DNA of 64,000 nucleotides from Candidatus Poribacteria bacterium (GTDB lineage: Bacteria > Poribacteria > WGA-4E > WGA-3G), in NCBI GenBank assembly GCA_022827625.1, contig JAJEIE010000040.1:124001-188000 (forward strand). Direction: 5' to 3'. Within the stretch, counting starts at the first letter, position 1; every line of letters begins with the position of its first letter. A program made the position numbers and the translations under genes. The notes beneath the pieces were generated by a model. The model searched no databases and was not told the DNA's origin. It saw only the letters and a program-made list of their open reading frames with translations. Positions 8,280-17,484 of this stretch are shown here, piece by piece.

Positions 8280-10241
8280 TTATTCTTCAACAATTTCGCA
8301 ATTTGGCAGCGAATCTAAAAACTGCTTTCCATAACGCCGCGTCTTAATCCGTGGATCAAGAATGGCGACAATCCCTGTGTCTGTTTGCGTACGGATCAGC
8401 CGTCCAAATCCTTGTTTCAGGCGTAAAATCGCTTCCGGTAAACTAAATTCAAAAAATTCATTGCCGCCGCTCTCCTTAATCTGTTTCACACGTGCCTCCA
8501 TTACCGGATGCGTCGGCACCTCAAACGGAAGTCTTGTAATGATGACATTACTGAGGGCTTCGCCACGGACATCAACGCCTTCCCAGAAACTGGAGGTCCC
8601 AAACAGGACCGAATCCGTATCCTCCCGAAACGCTTGAAGCATATCTGTCCGTGAGAGTTCCCCACCTTGCTTGAAAGTGGCAATCCCAATTTCTTCGAGA
8701 TCCGGCGCGACCGCATCATACACCTCATCCATCATTTTGTAACTTGTAAAAAGAACGAAGGCTTTGCCGTGAGTTAGTTTCAAGTAGTGCTGGATTTTCC
8801 GAATCACCGCCGGTACAAATTCACTACTATTCGGATCTGGCATATACCGCGGGATGTGGATCTGGACCTGCTTCTTAAAATCAAACGGTGAATGCGCAAG
8901 TAGTTCACGACATTCATTTATTCCTATCCGATTTTTAAAGTAAGCAAAATTTCGATTCGTGGAGAGCGTAGCACTCGTCATCACAACGCTATTCTTTATG
9001 CTGAAGAGATGGTCCTCTAATATCTGGTTCACGTTCGCAGGTGTCGCATTCAAGAGAACCCGAGGGGTTCGTCCACGCATCGATATCTCAGCCCAATAAA
9101 CATAGTTTGGATCGTCCTGTCGGATTATCATATCTAATTCGTCGCGAAGTCGTTGGCAGTAACTATGATGCGCTGTGATTTCTTGTTCCTCATCCTCTGT
9201 GGAAGCACTGTCCTGAAGATGTTTCAATGTTCGTTCAATGTCTGTAAGTGGTACGTCGAGTGAATTTCTGACGAAGTTGCTTTCATGGATACGCTGTGTG
9301 AGGGAAGTGCCGCGAGTTTCGTCGATTTCTTGAAGGGCATCAATAATCGTAAGAAAAAGAGTGTTCGCTTGCTCGCGCGCCTCTTCGACTTGAGTCGTCA
9401 GTTGTTTTGACTCGAAGAGTTTCGCCACATTGGCAAGCGAATCGAGAAGCCACTTAACACGGGTGTTACTGAAGTTAACGCTCCCATGGTTAGTTGCTGT
9501 CGCTTCTAAGTGGTGGGCTTCATCAATAATAAGATAGTCGTATTCAGGTAAGACACCGAGTGCTTCCGTGCTCTCTTTACGAATCGCGAGGTCGCTAAAG
9601 AGGAGATGGTGATTCACAATCAGTAAATCCGCATCCTGCATCTCTCTTCGGACATTAAAATAGAAACAGGTATTGTAGGTCTCGCATTGCCTGCCGAGGC
9701 AGTTATCTCTGTCGGAGGCAACTTTATCCCAAACCTGAGGGTTCGGTTGCCACGGCAGATCTGCTGTGCTGCCATCTACTGTCCAATTCACCCATTCCTC
9801 AATTTCTGCAACCTCTTCAACTTCTTCCAATGTATCAAACAAACCCCGTTCATAATTGAGTAGGTTTTTGAGTCGTCTGCGTGAGAGATAATTACGCCGT
9901 CCTTTGGCAAGCACCACATTGAAATCACGGGGGAGTATACGCCGCAGAAATGGAATGTCTTTTGTGACAAGTTGTTCCTGCAGACTGATAGTGTTCGTTG
10001 AAATAACAACTTTCTGTTCCGCTTTAAGGGCAAGAGAAATCGCCGGTATCAGATAAGCGAAGCTTTTACCGACACCCGTTCCGGCTTCAACAATCAGGTG
10101 TTCAGCGTCTATAAACGCCCGAGCTACCTCGTGTGCCATCTGTAGTTGTTCTTGCCGGAACTCATACCCATCAAGGTGTTCTGAGATGAGGCCGCCCGGA
10201 CTAAAGATTTCTCTGAGTGTAAGAGGGGTTGATGATGCCAT
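8280..10241 (-). CDS. dinG: DinG/XPD-type ATP-dependent DNA helicase
   Basis: 653 aa superfamily 2 helicase. Walker A AGTGVGKS lies at about residues 53-60, the DEAH box (IIDEAHHLE) near 239, and motif VI QGFGRLIRTQTDTG near the C-terminus. Cysteines in CLGRQCETYNTC (about 181-192), followed by the family DLLIVNHHLL segment, correspond to the Fe-S cluster region of DinG/XPD enzymes. These helicases unwind DNA 5' to 3' and act on R-loops, forks or recombination intermediates. The start ATG is 8 bp downstream of the HtrA stop codon, so the two are probably cotranscribed. Length is close to bacterial YoaA/DinG proteins; which of the two subfamilies it belongs to is not decided here. Confidence 0.9.
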   Translation of the reverse strand: MASSTPLTLREIFSPGGLISEHLDGYEFRQEQLQMAHEVARAFIDAEHLIVEAGTGVGKSFAYLIPAISLALKAEQKVVISTNTISLQEQLVTKDIPFLRRILPRDFNVVLAKGRRNYLSRRRLKNLLNYERGLFDTLEEVEEVAEIEEWVNWTVDGSTADLPWQPNPQVWDKVASDRDNCLGRQCETYNTCFYFNVRREMQDADLLIVNHHLLFSDLAIRKESTEALGVLPEYDYLIIDEAHHLEATATNHGSVNFSNTRVKWLLDSLANVAKLFESKQLTTQVEEAREQANTLFLTIIDALQEIDETRGTSLTQRIHESNFVRNSLDVPLTDIERTLKHLQDSASTEDEEQEITAHHSYCQRLRDELDMIIRQDDPNYVYWAEISMRGRTPRVLLNATPANVNQILEDHLFSIKNSVVMTSATLSTNRNFAYFKNRIGINECRELLAHSPFDFKKQVQIHIPRYMPDPNSSEFVPAVIRKIQHYLKLTHGKAFVLFTSYKMMDEVYDAVAPDLEEIGIATFKQGGELSRTDMLQAFREDTDSVLFGTSSFWEGVDVRGEALSNVIITRLPFEVPTHPVMEARVKQIKESGGNEFFEFSLPEAILRLKQGFGRLIRTQTDTGIVAILDPRIKTRRYGKQFLDSLPNCEIVEE

Positions 10242-10249
10242 GTGCTGAT

Positions 10250-11593
10250 TTAATCGCTGAGTTTCATTGTTACCATTTCTGTGCCGTGACTACTTTTAAC
10301 TTCAAGGATAACCTGTTCAAGATCGGTACCTACCTTCTGGAGAAATGCATCAAAATCTTGGGCACTCCTAACGTTTTCTCCGTTGACCTTAATGATGAGG
10401 GAGCCTTGTGGAATCGGGCTATTTATCCGAACCCTGTCAACAATAACACCGCGATCCTCGTCGGTTAAATACGTATATCTCTCGAAATCACCGCTTTCCA
10501 GTTTTCGGACTGTTAGACCGAGGCGCCGCCACGCCACCGAATTGTTTTCAATCGGTCTACCGGCTTGTAAAGCGGGCATTTCTGCTATTGTTACGGTAAA
10601 TATCCGCTCATGTCCTTCTCGGAGAACGGTAACCTGCGAACTCTTACCAACTTGCGAGTCAGCGATCCACATTTTGAATTCGTTGATATCCTCGACTTTC
10701 TTTCCGTTGTACCCAACAATGATGTCGTTTCTCTGTAATCCACCAAGGTGTGCGGGCATGTCCCTTAGAACACTCATCACTCGAATGCCTTGTGTTGCCG
10801 GTTGCATGCGAATACCAAGGAAACCTCGAATGATTCTGCCGTTTGCAATCAACTGCATTCCGATCTTTTCAACAAGGTTGCTGGGAATAGCAAATCCTGC
10901 ACCCGCTCTGACCGCATTCGTCGCAGGCGTATCATCAGGTCGGCGTATTAAAGCATTGATCCCAATAACTTCACCGTGGATATTCAGTAATGGACCCCCA
11001 CTGTTTCCGGTATTAATCCAAGCGTCTGTCTGAATAAAATCTTGGTACCGAATAAGACCGCGTTCTGGCAGAATCACACGTTCTTTCCCACTTACAATAC
11101 CGGTTGTCACCGTGTGGTTAAGTTGAAATGGGTTTCCGATAGCAATGGCGAACTGTCCGACCTGCACCTGCTCCGAATTCGCCAATTGAAGGATTGGAAG
11201 TTCTTCCTTTGCATTGATTTTTAAAACAGCGATGTCAGTATTGATATCCGTCCCGATTAATTTGGCTTCAAATTGGCTTCTGTCCAGCAATTGCACGCGA
11301 ATGACGGCTGCATCCCTCACGACATGATCATTCGTCAGAATATAACCGTCTGTACGAAAGATAAATCCCGAACCTTCTTGTTGAACCGTTCCGCTTTCGT
11401 GCCGGCGTTCGACACTCACACCGACAATCGCAGGTTTGCTCTGTTTCGCGATGTTCACAAACGCATTTTCGATTGAACCGAGGAGTTCGACATCTGTCGG
11501 CTGCATGGTGCCACTACTACAAGCAGAGATAATAACACTCACGCTCACAAGGAAAATTATCAAATGAGGAGAGACACAGATATATTTTTTCAT
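10250..11593 (-). CDS. HtrA/DegP-type serine protease, lipoprotein
   Basis: 447 aa from ATG 11593, which has AAGGAGAA just upstream; a longer in-frame start at 11623 lacks this. The N-terminus has a hydrophobic segment ending in IISAC, a lipobox-like site, so the protease is probably membrane-anchored in the periplasm. The trypsin-like triad is visible: His in TNDHVV (about 90), Asp in TDIAVLKI (about 120) and Ser in GNSGGPL (about 198). Two PDZ domains follow (GFLGIRMQPATQGIRVMSVL... and the C-terminal GVIVDRVRINSPIPQGSLI...). Family role: quality control of misfolded envelope proteins. It is first in a two-gene unit with the helicase and has a strong promoter at 11766-11795. Confidence 0.92.
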   Translation of the reverse strand: MKKYICVSPHLIIFLVSVSVIISACSSGTMQPTDVELLGSIENAFVNIAKQSKPAIVGVSVERRHESGTVQQEGSGFIFRTDGYILTNDHVVRDAAVIRVQLLDRSQFEAKLIGTDINTDIAVLKINAKEELPILQLANSEQVQVGQFAIAIGNPFQLNHTVTTGIVSGKERVILPERGLIRYQDFIQTDAWINTGNSGGPLLNIHGEVIGINALIRRPDDTPATNAVRAGAGFAIPSNLVEKIGMQLIANGRIIRGFLGIRMQPATQGIRVMSVLRDMPAHLGGLQRNDIIVGYNGKKVEDINEFKMWIADSQVGKSSQVTVLREGHERIFTVTIAEMPALQAGRPIENNSVAWRRLGLTVRKLESGDFERYTYLTDEDRGVIVDRVRINSPIPQGSLIIKVNGENVRSAQDFDAFLQKVGTDLEQVILEVKSSHGTEMVTMKLSD

Positions 11594-11765
11594 AGAATTC
11601 TCCTTTCGGCGTAGATGATGCATAGCGCGATACTTCGGGTTTGCCCGTAGACCCGTAGCATATTGATATGGTGTGGTTGAAACCGCGCCTACGGCGGATT
11701 TCTTCTGTTCGACATTGACCGATTGAATCCAGGAGTGAGTCTACTGCCTCGTTTCCTCTCAAGCT

Positions 11766-11795
11766 ATTTTAGCACAGTTTCTCGGAATTTGTCAA
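11766..11795 (-). promoter_or_regulatory. sigma70-type promoter for htrA-like gene
   Basis: On the minus strand, TTGACA (11795-11790) is separated by 18 nt from TAAAAT (11771-11766), with TGC directly before the -10 (extended -10). The predicted transcript has about 165 nt of 5' leader before ATG 11593. That leader contains the GAAACCGC...GCGGATTTC inverted repeat near 11678-11702. Confidence 0.75.
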
Positions 11796-11804
11796 GCGTT
11801 TTCA

Positions 11805-13421
11805 CTACCTCAGAATCGCCAATTTCTCCAGATAGGTATAGGTCTCTCCTTTTGATGTAACCGCGATGTGGCAGACATAAATCCCCGGAGATACGGCTAA
11901 TCCATAAGAGGTTTGTTGATTCCACCACGTACGCCATACCCGCGGATCCAACCGATCAGAGACCCCTTCAATTCGTTTGATAAGATTCCCACCTGAATCA
12001 TAAATCAGCACCCGCAGATCTGTTATATCTACATTTGCTTCAACACGGAATTCGGTTAACCCATCTGAATACGCCGGATTGGGAAATACTATCACCTCTT
12101 TCCATACAAACGGTTGGGTTAAGATAACGGATTCTGAGACTGAAACCGCGCCGAGTGGATAGCGTGCTATTGCCTGAAGTGTGTTCACCCCGGGTTGCAG
12201 TGGCACTGTAGCAGTATAGGTTTGCGTTTCTCGATTGAGGGACGCTGCTGCTCGACTCGGATGGATAACGATGTCAATCGGAAAACCTGAATGAAACGTC
12301 CCTGTAACCTCTAATTCACTCTCTTTGGTCATTGTTGGGAGTTGTAGCGTTATCTGTGGAGGCTGTCGCGCTGTATGAAACATATCCGTGAGAAGGCTAT
12401 CCGTTGTAACAAGCACGAGTTGCGTCACCTTTCTCACTAAATTGAAGTTTACTTTATCGGCTGTATCAGCAGATGTATGATAAAAAGGGTTGGCATCGTA
12501 ATTCTGTGAATCCCGCCACGGTGTGGAACTCTCGGTTAAAGTGACCGCATTGTAACCGCTATCCCAAAAAGGTTTATGGGAGGAAATATCGACGAATTCA
12601 TCTTGGGTGCGACGAATCTTCAAGCCAATATCGTACCAAGCATTTGCGATTGTAAGGGCGCGACCTATCCACGCTGAGTCATTGTTGGTGATGATTTCAA
12701 CGAGATCGCTTTTCCAATTGAAACCCAACATGTCTAAGTTAAAAACCCCGACGATGTTTTCACGGGGACGCTCAGTATCTGCTCCGAGAATTCGACCTAT
12801 AGCAGCTACCTCTTGAACATAATGACGGCTGCCAAGAAAGCCGAGTTCCTCACCGCCTAACGCGACGAATCTTAACTCGTGATCGTATTCGTATCGGCTT
12901 AAGAGGTGTGCGATCTCCAGCATCGCCGCAACGCCTGTGCCGTTGTCGTTCGCACCGGGTGCAGTAGAGGCTAACGGGTTCCAATTCGACTCGCGCACTG
13001 CCTGTGTATCGTAATGCGCACAGATGATAAAGATACGATTACTCGACGAGAGTGGGCGTCGAGGTAGGGTAGCCACCACGTTTTTAACGCCACCCCAAAC
13101 CTGTTCCGTGACTTCTATACGTGGTGAACGGCGGAACTCGTTGGTAATGTAACGCGCGATGTTGTCCGTCGCTTCTCGGTGGTGTGCGCTGCGCGTTCGG
13201 AGTGCTTGAAAATTACCTGCTGATACAGTAATGTTCTCCTGTAGTGCTGTCACCCGCGCTTCAAGTTGCTCAGATTGCACAAGGGTGAGTAGTTCATCGC
13301 CTCGCGACAAAAATTGATCGTCCGCCGTGCCGAGCATAGGGCTGCAGATATATAGGAAAAAAAGAAAAATGGTGGATGTGCTTATTTGCGTTTGCCAGGA
13401 ACCTCTTAATTGACTTGACAT
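11805..13421 (-). CDS. secreted M28 family zinc peptidase with C-terminal sorting module
   Basis: 538 aa with a hydrophobic export signal (STIFLFFLYICSPMLGTA). The M28 aminopeptidase metal ligands are seen in order: His and Asp in CAHYDTQ (about 136), the bridging Asp in GANDNGTG, the Glu pair in GGEELGFLGS (about 191), Asp in FNLDMLG, and His in DISSHKPFWDSG. The family splits N-terminal or C-terminal residues from peptides using two zinc ions. The last 100 residues (VFPNPAYSDG ... SPGIYVCHIAVT... LEKLAILR) form the same type of C-terminal module as in the M6 protease at 4829-6931, suggesting both use one export or surface-anchoring route. It has its own promoter at 13461-13489. Confidence 0.9.
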   Translation of the reverse strand: MSSQLRGSWQTQISTSTIFLFFLYICSPMLGTADDQFLSRGDELLTLVQSEQLEARVTALQENITVSAGNFQALRTRSAHHREATDNIARYITNEFRRSPRIEVTEQVWGGVKNVVATLPRRPLSSSNRIFIICAHYDTQAVRESNWNPLASTAPGANDNGTGVAAMLEIAHLLSRYEYDHELRFVALGGEELGFLGSRHYVQEVAAIGRILGADTERPRENIVGVFNLDMLGFNWKSDLVEIITNNDSAWIGRALTIANAWYDIGLKIRRTQDEFVDISSHKPFWDSGYNAVTLTESSTPWRDSQNYDANPFYHTSADTADKVNFNLVRKVTQLVLVTTDSLLTDMFHTARQPPQITLQLPTMTKESELEVTGTFHSGFPIDIVIHPSRAAASLNRETQTYTATVPLQPGVNTLQAIARYPLGAVSVSESVILTQPFVWKEVIVFPNPAYSDGLTEFRVEANVDITDLRVLIYDSGGNLIKRIEGVSDRLDPRVWRTWWNQQTSYGLAVSPGIYVCHIAVTSKGETYTYLEKLAILR

Positions 13422-13460
13422 AAGAACGAAAATCTTGTACCCTATTTAATAGTTTCCCTC

Positions 13461-13489
13461 ATTTTAACAGAATTTACGGTGATTGTAAA
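13461..13489 (-). promoter_or_regulatory. promoter for the M28 peptidase
   Basis: Minus strand TTTACA (13489-13484), 17-nt spacer, TAAAAT (13466-13461), with TGT before the -10 (extended -10). The predicted start is about 33 nt upstream of ATG 13421. Confidence 0.65.
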
Positions 13490-13565
13490 CAACGATAACA
13501 AACGTTGACTGTCATGAACGGAGGCGCGCTAAACCAGTCTCCATCACAATGGAGGTGGACGGAAA

Positions 13566-14519
13566 ATGCCAGCGAATCTACCCCCAACCTACTATAAACT
13601 CAAACACCAGCATGAAGCCGCCAAAACAGATGAAGAACGCCTCAGTATATTAGAGGAGATGCTGCGGATCATCCCTAAACACAAAGGTTCGGAGAAGGTT
13701 GTTTCTGACATACGCCACCGCATCGCGAAAATCAAAAAAGGACCAGCTACAGCGGGGGGTAAGGGGACTGGTAAGAGAAGTTACAGTGAGCATATCCCGA
13801 AGCAAGGTGCAGGACAGGTCGTTCTCCTTGGACCGCCGAATAGTGGTAAATCGCAGATGCTGGCGAACTTTACAAACGCTAAACCGGAAGTTTCGCCGAC
13901 TCCGTATACAACGACAACGCCGATGGTCGGCATGCTGCCTTATGAAAATATACAATTCCAGATCATTGACACACCCTCGATCACGCCAGATTTCGTTTTG
14001 CCAACAGTCCTGACACTCACCCGTAACGCAGATCTCCCTTTGCCCGTCATCAGTCTTGCAAGCGATAATCTATTGGACGATCTGGATATAGTCGTAGCGC
14101 TTCTTGGTGAGGCAGACCGTGAAACGCCGGAGAACGGGACTCTCATTGTTGCCAATCAACTTGACGCAGCAGGAGCAGCAGAAAGGTTGGACATTCTCAA
14201 AGAATTTTACGGAGATGTATTTCGGATTTTCCCAATTTCTGCCGAAACCGGCGAAGGCAAAGATGCCTTATGGCAGGAAATCTATACAGAGTTAGACATC
14301 TTGCGGGTCTATCCGAAGGCACCGGGGAAACCGATAGAACACGATGAACCGATTGTTCTCCCTACAGGTGCAACCGTCCTTGACGCCGCGCGCAGTTTAC
14401 ACAAAGATTTTGCTGAATTTAGGTTCGCACGGATATGGGGACCCGAATGGCACGATGGACAATCTGTCAGTCGCAATGATGTCGTTTACGATGGAGATAT
14501 TGTCGAATTTCATTTGTAG
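13566..14519 (+). CDS. DRG/Obg-like GTPase with TGS domain
   Basis: 317 aa, GGAGGT at 13552-13557 before the ATG. The N-terminal PANLPPTYYKLKHQHEAAKTDEERL...IPKHKG helical segment is typical of the DRG-related small GTPases. Then come the P-loop GPPNSGKS (about 90-97), switch I region with PYTTTTP, DTPS in the G3 position, NQLD (about 196) in the G4 position, and SAETGEG as G5. The last 55 residues are a TGS domain (LPTGATVLDAARSLH...DIVEFHL). Such proteins bind GTP and are linked to ribosome or RNA-related functions. G4 departs from canonical NKxD and G3 from DxxG, so nucleotide binding may be altered. It is followed after 27 bp by the VWA gene, probably one transcript. Confidence 0.85.
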   Translation: MPANLPPTYYKLKHQHEAAKTDEERLSILEEMLRIIPKHKGSEKVVSDIRHRIAKIKKGPATAGGKGTGKRSYSEHIPKQGAGQVVLLGPPNSGKSQMLANFTNAKPEVSPTPYTTTTPMVGMLPYENIQFQIIDTPSITPDFVLPTVLTLTRNADLPLPVISLASDNLLDDLDIVVALLGEADRETPENGTLIVANQLDAAGAAERLDILKEFYGDVFRIFPISAETGEGKDALWQEIYTELDILRVYPKAPGKPIEHDEPIVLPTGATVLDAARSLHKDFAEFRFARIWGPEWHDGQSVSRNDVVYDGDIVEFHL

Positions 14520-14546
14520 TTGTTCGCAAAGAGAAGGAGAGGATAG

Positions 14547-16115
14547 ATGTTGAGACGTAAAACGCCATCCATATATTTCCTCTACTCACTCCTCATCCAT
14601 TTTGTGTTGGTATTGGTCGTATGGTGGTTAATACCCAAACCGGTTCCTGAGGACCCGTTCTATGACAAAATAGAAATTTTCATAGCAAATTTTAAGCCCG
14701 CGCCTATTCCGAAGCCGCGGAAACTTGTCGAACCGCCCACACCTGTTGTTGTAGAAGAAGCGAAACCGCCACCACCTCCGAAACCCAAAGCGGCTTTAAA
14801 TCCAACTTGGCAAACCGGAAGTCAAGACGCAGCGAATATCCCGAATCCTGAAGCACGTAGACAAGAAGGATTGACCCGTTCGCAGGAATCTGTTGGGAAC
14901 GATCTACTGCAGTCCAACGTTGTAGCGGGGAACCCTGTCAATTATGCGGCTGAAAATCGCGTAGCCGTGGATGCTGCCAATCTAACGGTAATTAGACCAT
15001 CGACCCCAGAGACGGACTACGTAGCACCACAAGGCGAAACGCAGCCGATTGCTTTAAGTGCTGAGGATGCTTTAAATGGTAGTTCGCCAACAATTAATGC
15101 ACCAAAAATTCACTACGGCAGTCGTCGCGGGGACGCGCTTCAGGCTACAGCCATGGGCAATTCTTGGGGTGGCGGCAGCTCCACCGGTGGTGGCAGTGTT
15201 GGGGGTGTTTTTGTTCACATGATGAAGGATATTGCCCGAACACTCGCTGACGCGACCACAACGCAAAAAGTTGATGTCATTTTTGTTCTTGATGAAACCG
15301 AGAGCATGCGAGACAATATCCGAGGTATCCGCGCCTATGTTGATTTTCTTTTCGAGGCATTGAATCGCGACGGACGCGATGCTACTTTCGGACTGGTGAC
15401 GTTCACTGATACGGCGCGAAAAATTGGGCAAACCGAGGATCTCGGCACCTTTAAAAACTGGCTATTCCACATCGGCGTTGAGGGCGGCGGAGACATCGCT
15501 GAGGCTGGACTGGACGCACTTATGGCTGCGGTGAATGAAATGAAATTCCGAAATGGAGCACAACGCTTCATTGTTCTGGCGAGTGATGCGGCTTTCCATG
15601 ATGCTGATTATAATGGTAGGTCTGTCTATAGTTTGGATCAAGTTATTGACGTACTACAAAACGCGCAGATTCGGGTTGATGTGATTGGACTCGATTATCT
15701 ACCTATCCAACAGATTGGATTGGCAACAGGCGGAACGTGGCGCGCCATCCCAGGGCGTGGGTACCTTGAGTATATTCCGCCGCTAACCCTAACTGTTAAA
15801 TTGTTCTCGAAGTTAGGGACGCTTAAACTTGAAAGCGAACGGGTTGACGATAAGATTACGGTTTACATCAACAATCCGCCTCGTCCGAGATGGCTTACTT
15901 TAACATGGAAAGTGCTCAATCCTCTCGGCGAACGGGTTTATGGACCCATCACGGAAGAGAAAATTATACCAAGTGACGGTTCAACCGAGGTAGAATTGAC
16001 ACCTAAGATTAACACCGAACTGTTTCAGAGGATGCCGGGGGTTTATACCCTCATCTATCGTCTCGAAAATGAACAAGGGCATCAAAGCATCTTGCGGCGG
16101 ACCTTGACATTCTAA
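14547..16115 (+). CDS. von Willebrand factor A domain protein with TonB-like N-terminus
   Basis: 522 aa; AGGAGAGG lies a few bases before the ATG. The N-terminus has one transmembrane helix (about 8-28) and then a proline-rich stretch (PAPIPKPRKLVEPPTP, PPPPPKPKAA), as in TonB and related envelope-spanning proteins. A VWA domain starts near residue 244; its MIDAS first motif is DETES at about 248-252 (DxTxS instead of the usual DxSxS), with VTFTDTA and a later D in VLASDAAFHDADY. The C-terminal beta-rich part carries PRPRWLTLTWKVLNPLGERVYGP. It is expected to sit in the inner membrane with its VWA domain in the periplasm. Partner and ligand are unknown. Confidence 0.8.
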   Translation: MLRRKTPSIYFLYSLLIHFVLVLVVWWLIPKPVPEDPFYDKIEIFIANFKPAPIPKPRKLVEPPTPVVVEEAKPPPPPKPKAALNPTWQTGSQDAANIPNPEARRQEGLTRSQESVGNDLLQSNVVAGNPVNYAAENRVAVDAANLTVIRPSTPETDYVAPQGETQPIALSAEDALNGSSPTINAPKIHYGSRRGDALQATAMGNSWGGGSSTGGGSVGGVFVHMMKDIARTLADATTTQKVDVIFVLDETESMRDNIRGIRAYVDFLFEALNRDGRDATFGLVTFTDTARKIGQTEDLGTFKNWLFHIGVEGGGDIAEAGLDALMAAVNEMKFRNGAQRFIVLASDAAFHDADYNGRSVYSLDQVIDVLQNAQIRVDVIGLDYLPIQQIGLATGGTWRAIPGRGYLEYIPPLTLTVKLFSKLGTLKLESERVDDKITVYINNPPRPRWLTLTWKVLNPLGERVYGPITEEKIIPSDGSTEVELTPKINTELFQRMPGVYTLIYRLENEQGHQSILRRTLTF

Positions 16116-16245
16116 CTTTAATGCTGAGGCGTGCTATTTAACCTAAATTGTCATTTTAGTAGCATAACCTTTTAGATTGTGCTTCTGCGTACGCAAACTG
16201 AAAGTTTACGCTACAAATTGCATTCATACTGGAAGATCTAAAAAA

Positions 16246-17442
16246 ATGAAAAACCTAATCTTTGAACAGTGTCACCGTCATTTTGATGACATCGTTGCGA
16301 TCCGACGGGACATCCATCAGTACCCTGAGTTAGGGTTTGATGTGCATCGTACTGCTGGTATTGCTGCGGATGCGCTGCGAGCTCTCGAGATTCCCATTAA
16401 AACTGGTATCGGTAGGACGGGGGTCATTGGGGACTTGGAAGTACCAGGGGCATCAAAACGGATCGCGCTTCGAGCAGACATGGACGCGCTCCCGATTCAG
16501 GAGCTTACAGATGTTCCTTATAAGTCGAAGATTAATGGCAAAGCACATTTATGCGGACACGATGCACACACCGCGATGCTGATCGGTGCGGCGCGAATCC
16601 TGTCGGATCTCCGAGACGATCTAAAAACCCACGTTAGGTTTATCTTCCAACCCAGTGAAGAGGTAGCACCCGGCGGCGCACCGGCGATGATAGCCGATGG
16701 TGCCTTGGAGGATGTAGACGAGATTTATGGGATACACGTCTTTCCGCTATTCGCTGTCGGGGAGTACGCTACCTGTGTTGGTCCAATGCTGGCGCAGTCG
16801 GATACTTTCCAAATTACGATCACCGGTAGCGGTGGACATGCCGCATTTCCACACATCACTGTTGATCCAATTGTGATTGGTGCCCAGTTCGTGACAGCCG
16901 TCCAGTCGATTGTCGCCAGAAACGTGAATCCGTTGGATTCAGCTGTGGTCAGTGTCACGCAATTACACGGTGGAGATGCTGACCTTCAGAATGGACTCGT
17001 CGGTGCTGCGCTGAACGTTATTCCGCCTAAAGTCCTCATAGGCGGCACAGTGCGCACGCTCCAAGCAGCTGTCCAGAAAGACGTTAAAGGACAATTGGAA
17101 CGCATCCTCGCTGGGGTGGCAAACGCACACAATGCAAATTACACATTCGACTATCACGAAGGCTACCCAGTTACCTATAACCATGAGCCTTGTGTTGATA
17201 CAGTCTTATCGGCGGCGAAGGAATTAGTCAGTGAGGATAATCTTATATTCCCCATGTCTCCGGCATTAGGCGGCGAGGATTTTAGTTACTACTCACAGAA
17301 GATTCCTGCATGTTTTGTGATGGTCGGTGCAGGGAATGAGGCGAAGGAGATTGTCAATATGTGCCATCATCCGCAATTTGATATTGACGAAAACTGCATG
17401 ATTTACGGTATGGCACTGCTGACGCGCATCGCTCTGTTTTAG
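16246..17442 (+). CDS. M20D family metal-dependent amidohydrolase (N-acyl amino acid hydrolase-like)
   Basis: 398 aa from ATG 16246 (GGAAG nearby); an upstream alternative at 16177 would add a non-conserved 23-residue extension. Family motifs: RRDIHQYPELGFDVHRTA near the N-terminus, RADMDALPIQE, the metal-binding HLCGHDAHTAML (about 101-112), FQPSEEVAPGGAPAMI with the catalytic Glu, GHAAFPH, and GGEDFSYYSQKIPACFVMVG. The family hydrolyses N-acetyl, hippurate or indole-acetyl amino acid conjugates in the cytoplasm using two metal ions; which substrate applies cannot be read from sequence. It is followed within 43 bp by the cyclase-ATPase gene. Confidence 0.92.
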   Translation: MKNLIFEQCHRHFDDIVAIRRDIHQYPELGFDVHRTAGIAADALRALEIPIKTGIGRTGVIGDLEVPGASKRIALRADMDALPIQELTDVPYKSKINGKAHLCGHDAHTAMLIGAARILSDLRDDLKTHVRFIFQPSEEVAPGGAPAMIADGALEDVDEIYGIHVFPLFAVGEYATCVGPMLAQSDTFQITITGSGGHAAFPHITVDPIVIGAQFVTAVQSIVARNVNPLDSAVVSVTQLHGGDADLQNGLVGAALNVIPPKVLIGGTVRTLQAAVQKDVKGQLERILAGVANAHNANYTFDYHEGYPVTYNHEPCVDTVLSAAKELVSEDNLIFPMSPALGGEDFSYYSQKIPACFVMVGAGNEAKEIVNMCHHPQFDIDENCMIYGMALLTRIALF

Positions 17443-17484
17443 GGACCTTTACTACGGAGACCAACGCACGCAAAGGAGGATGCA

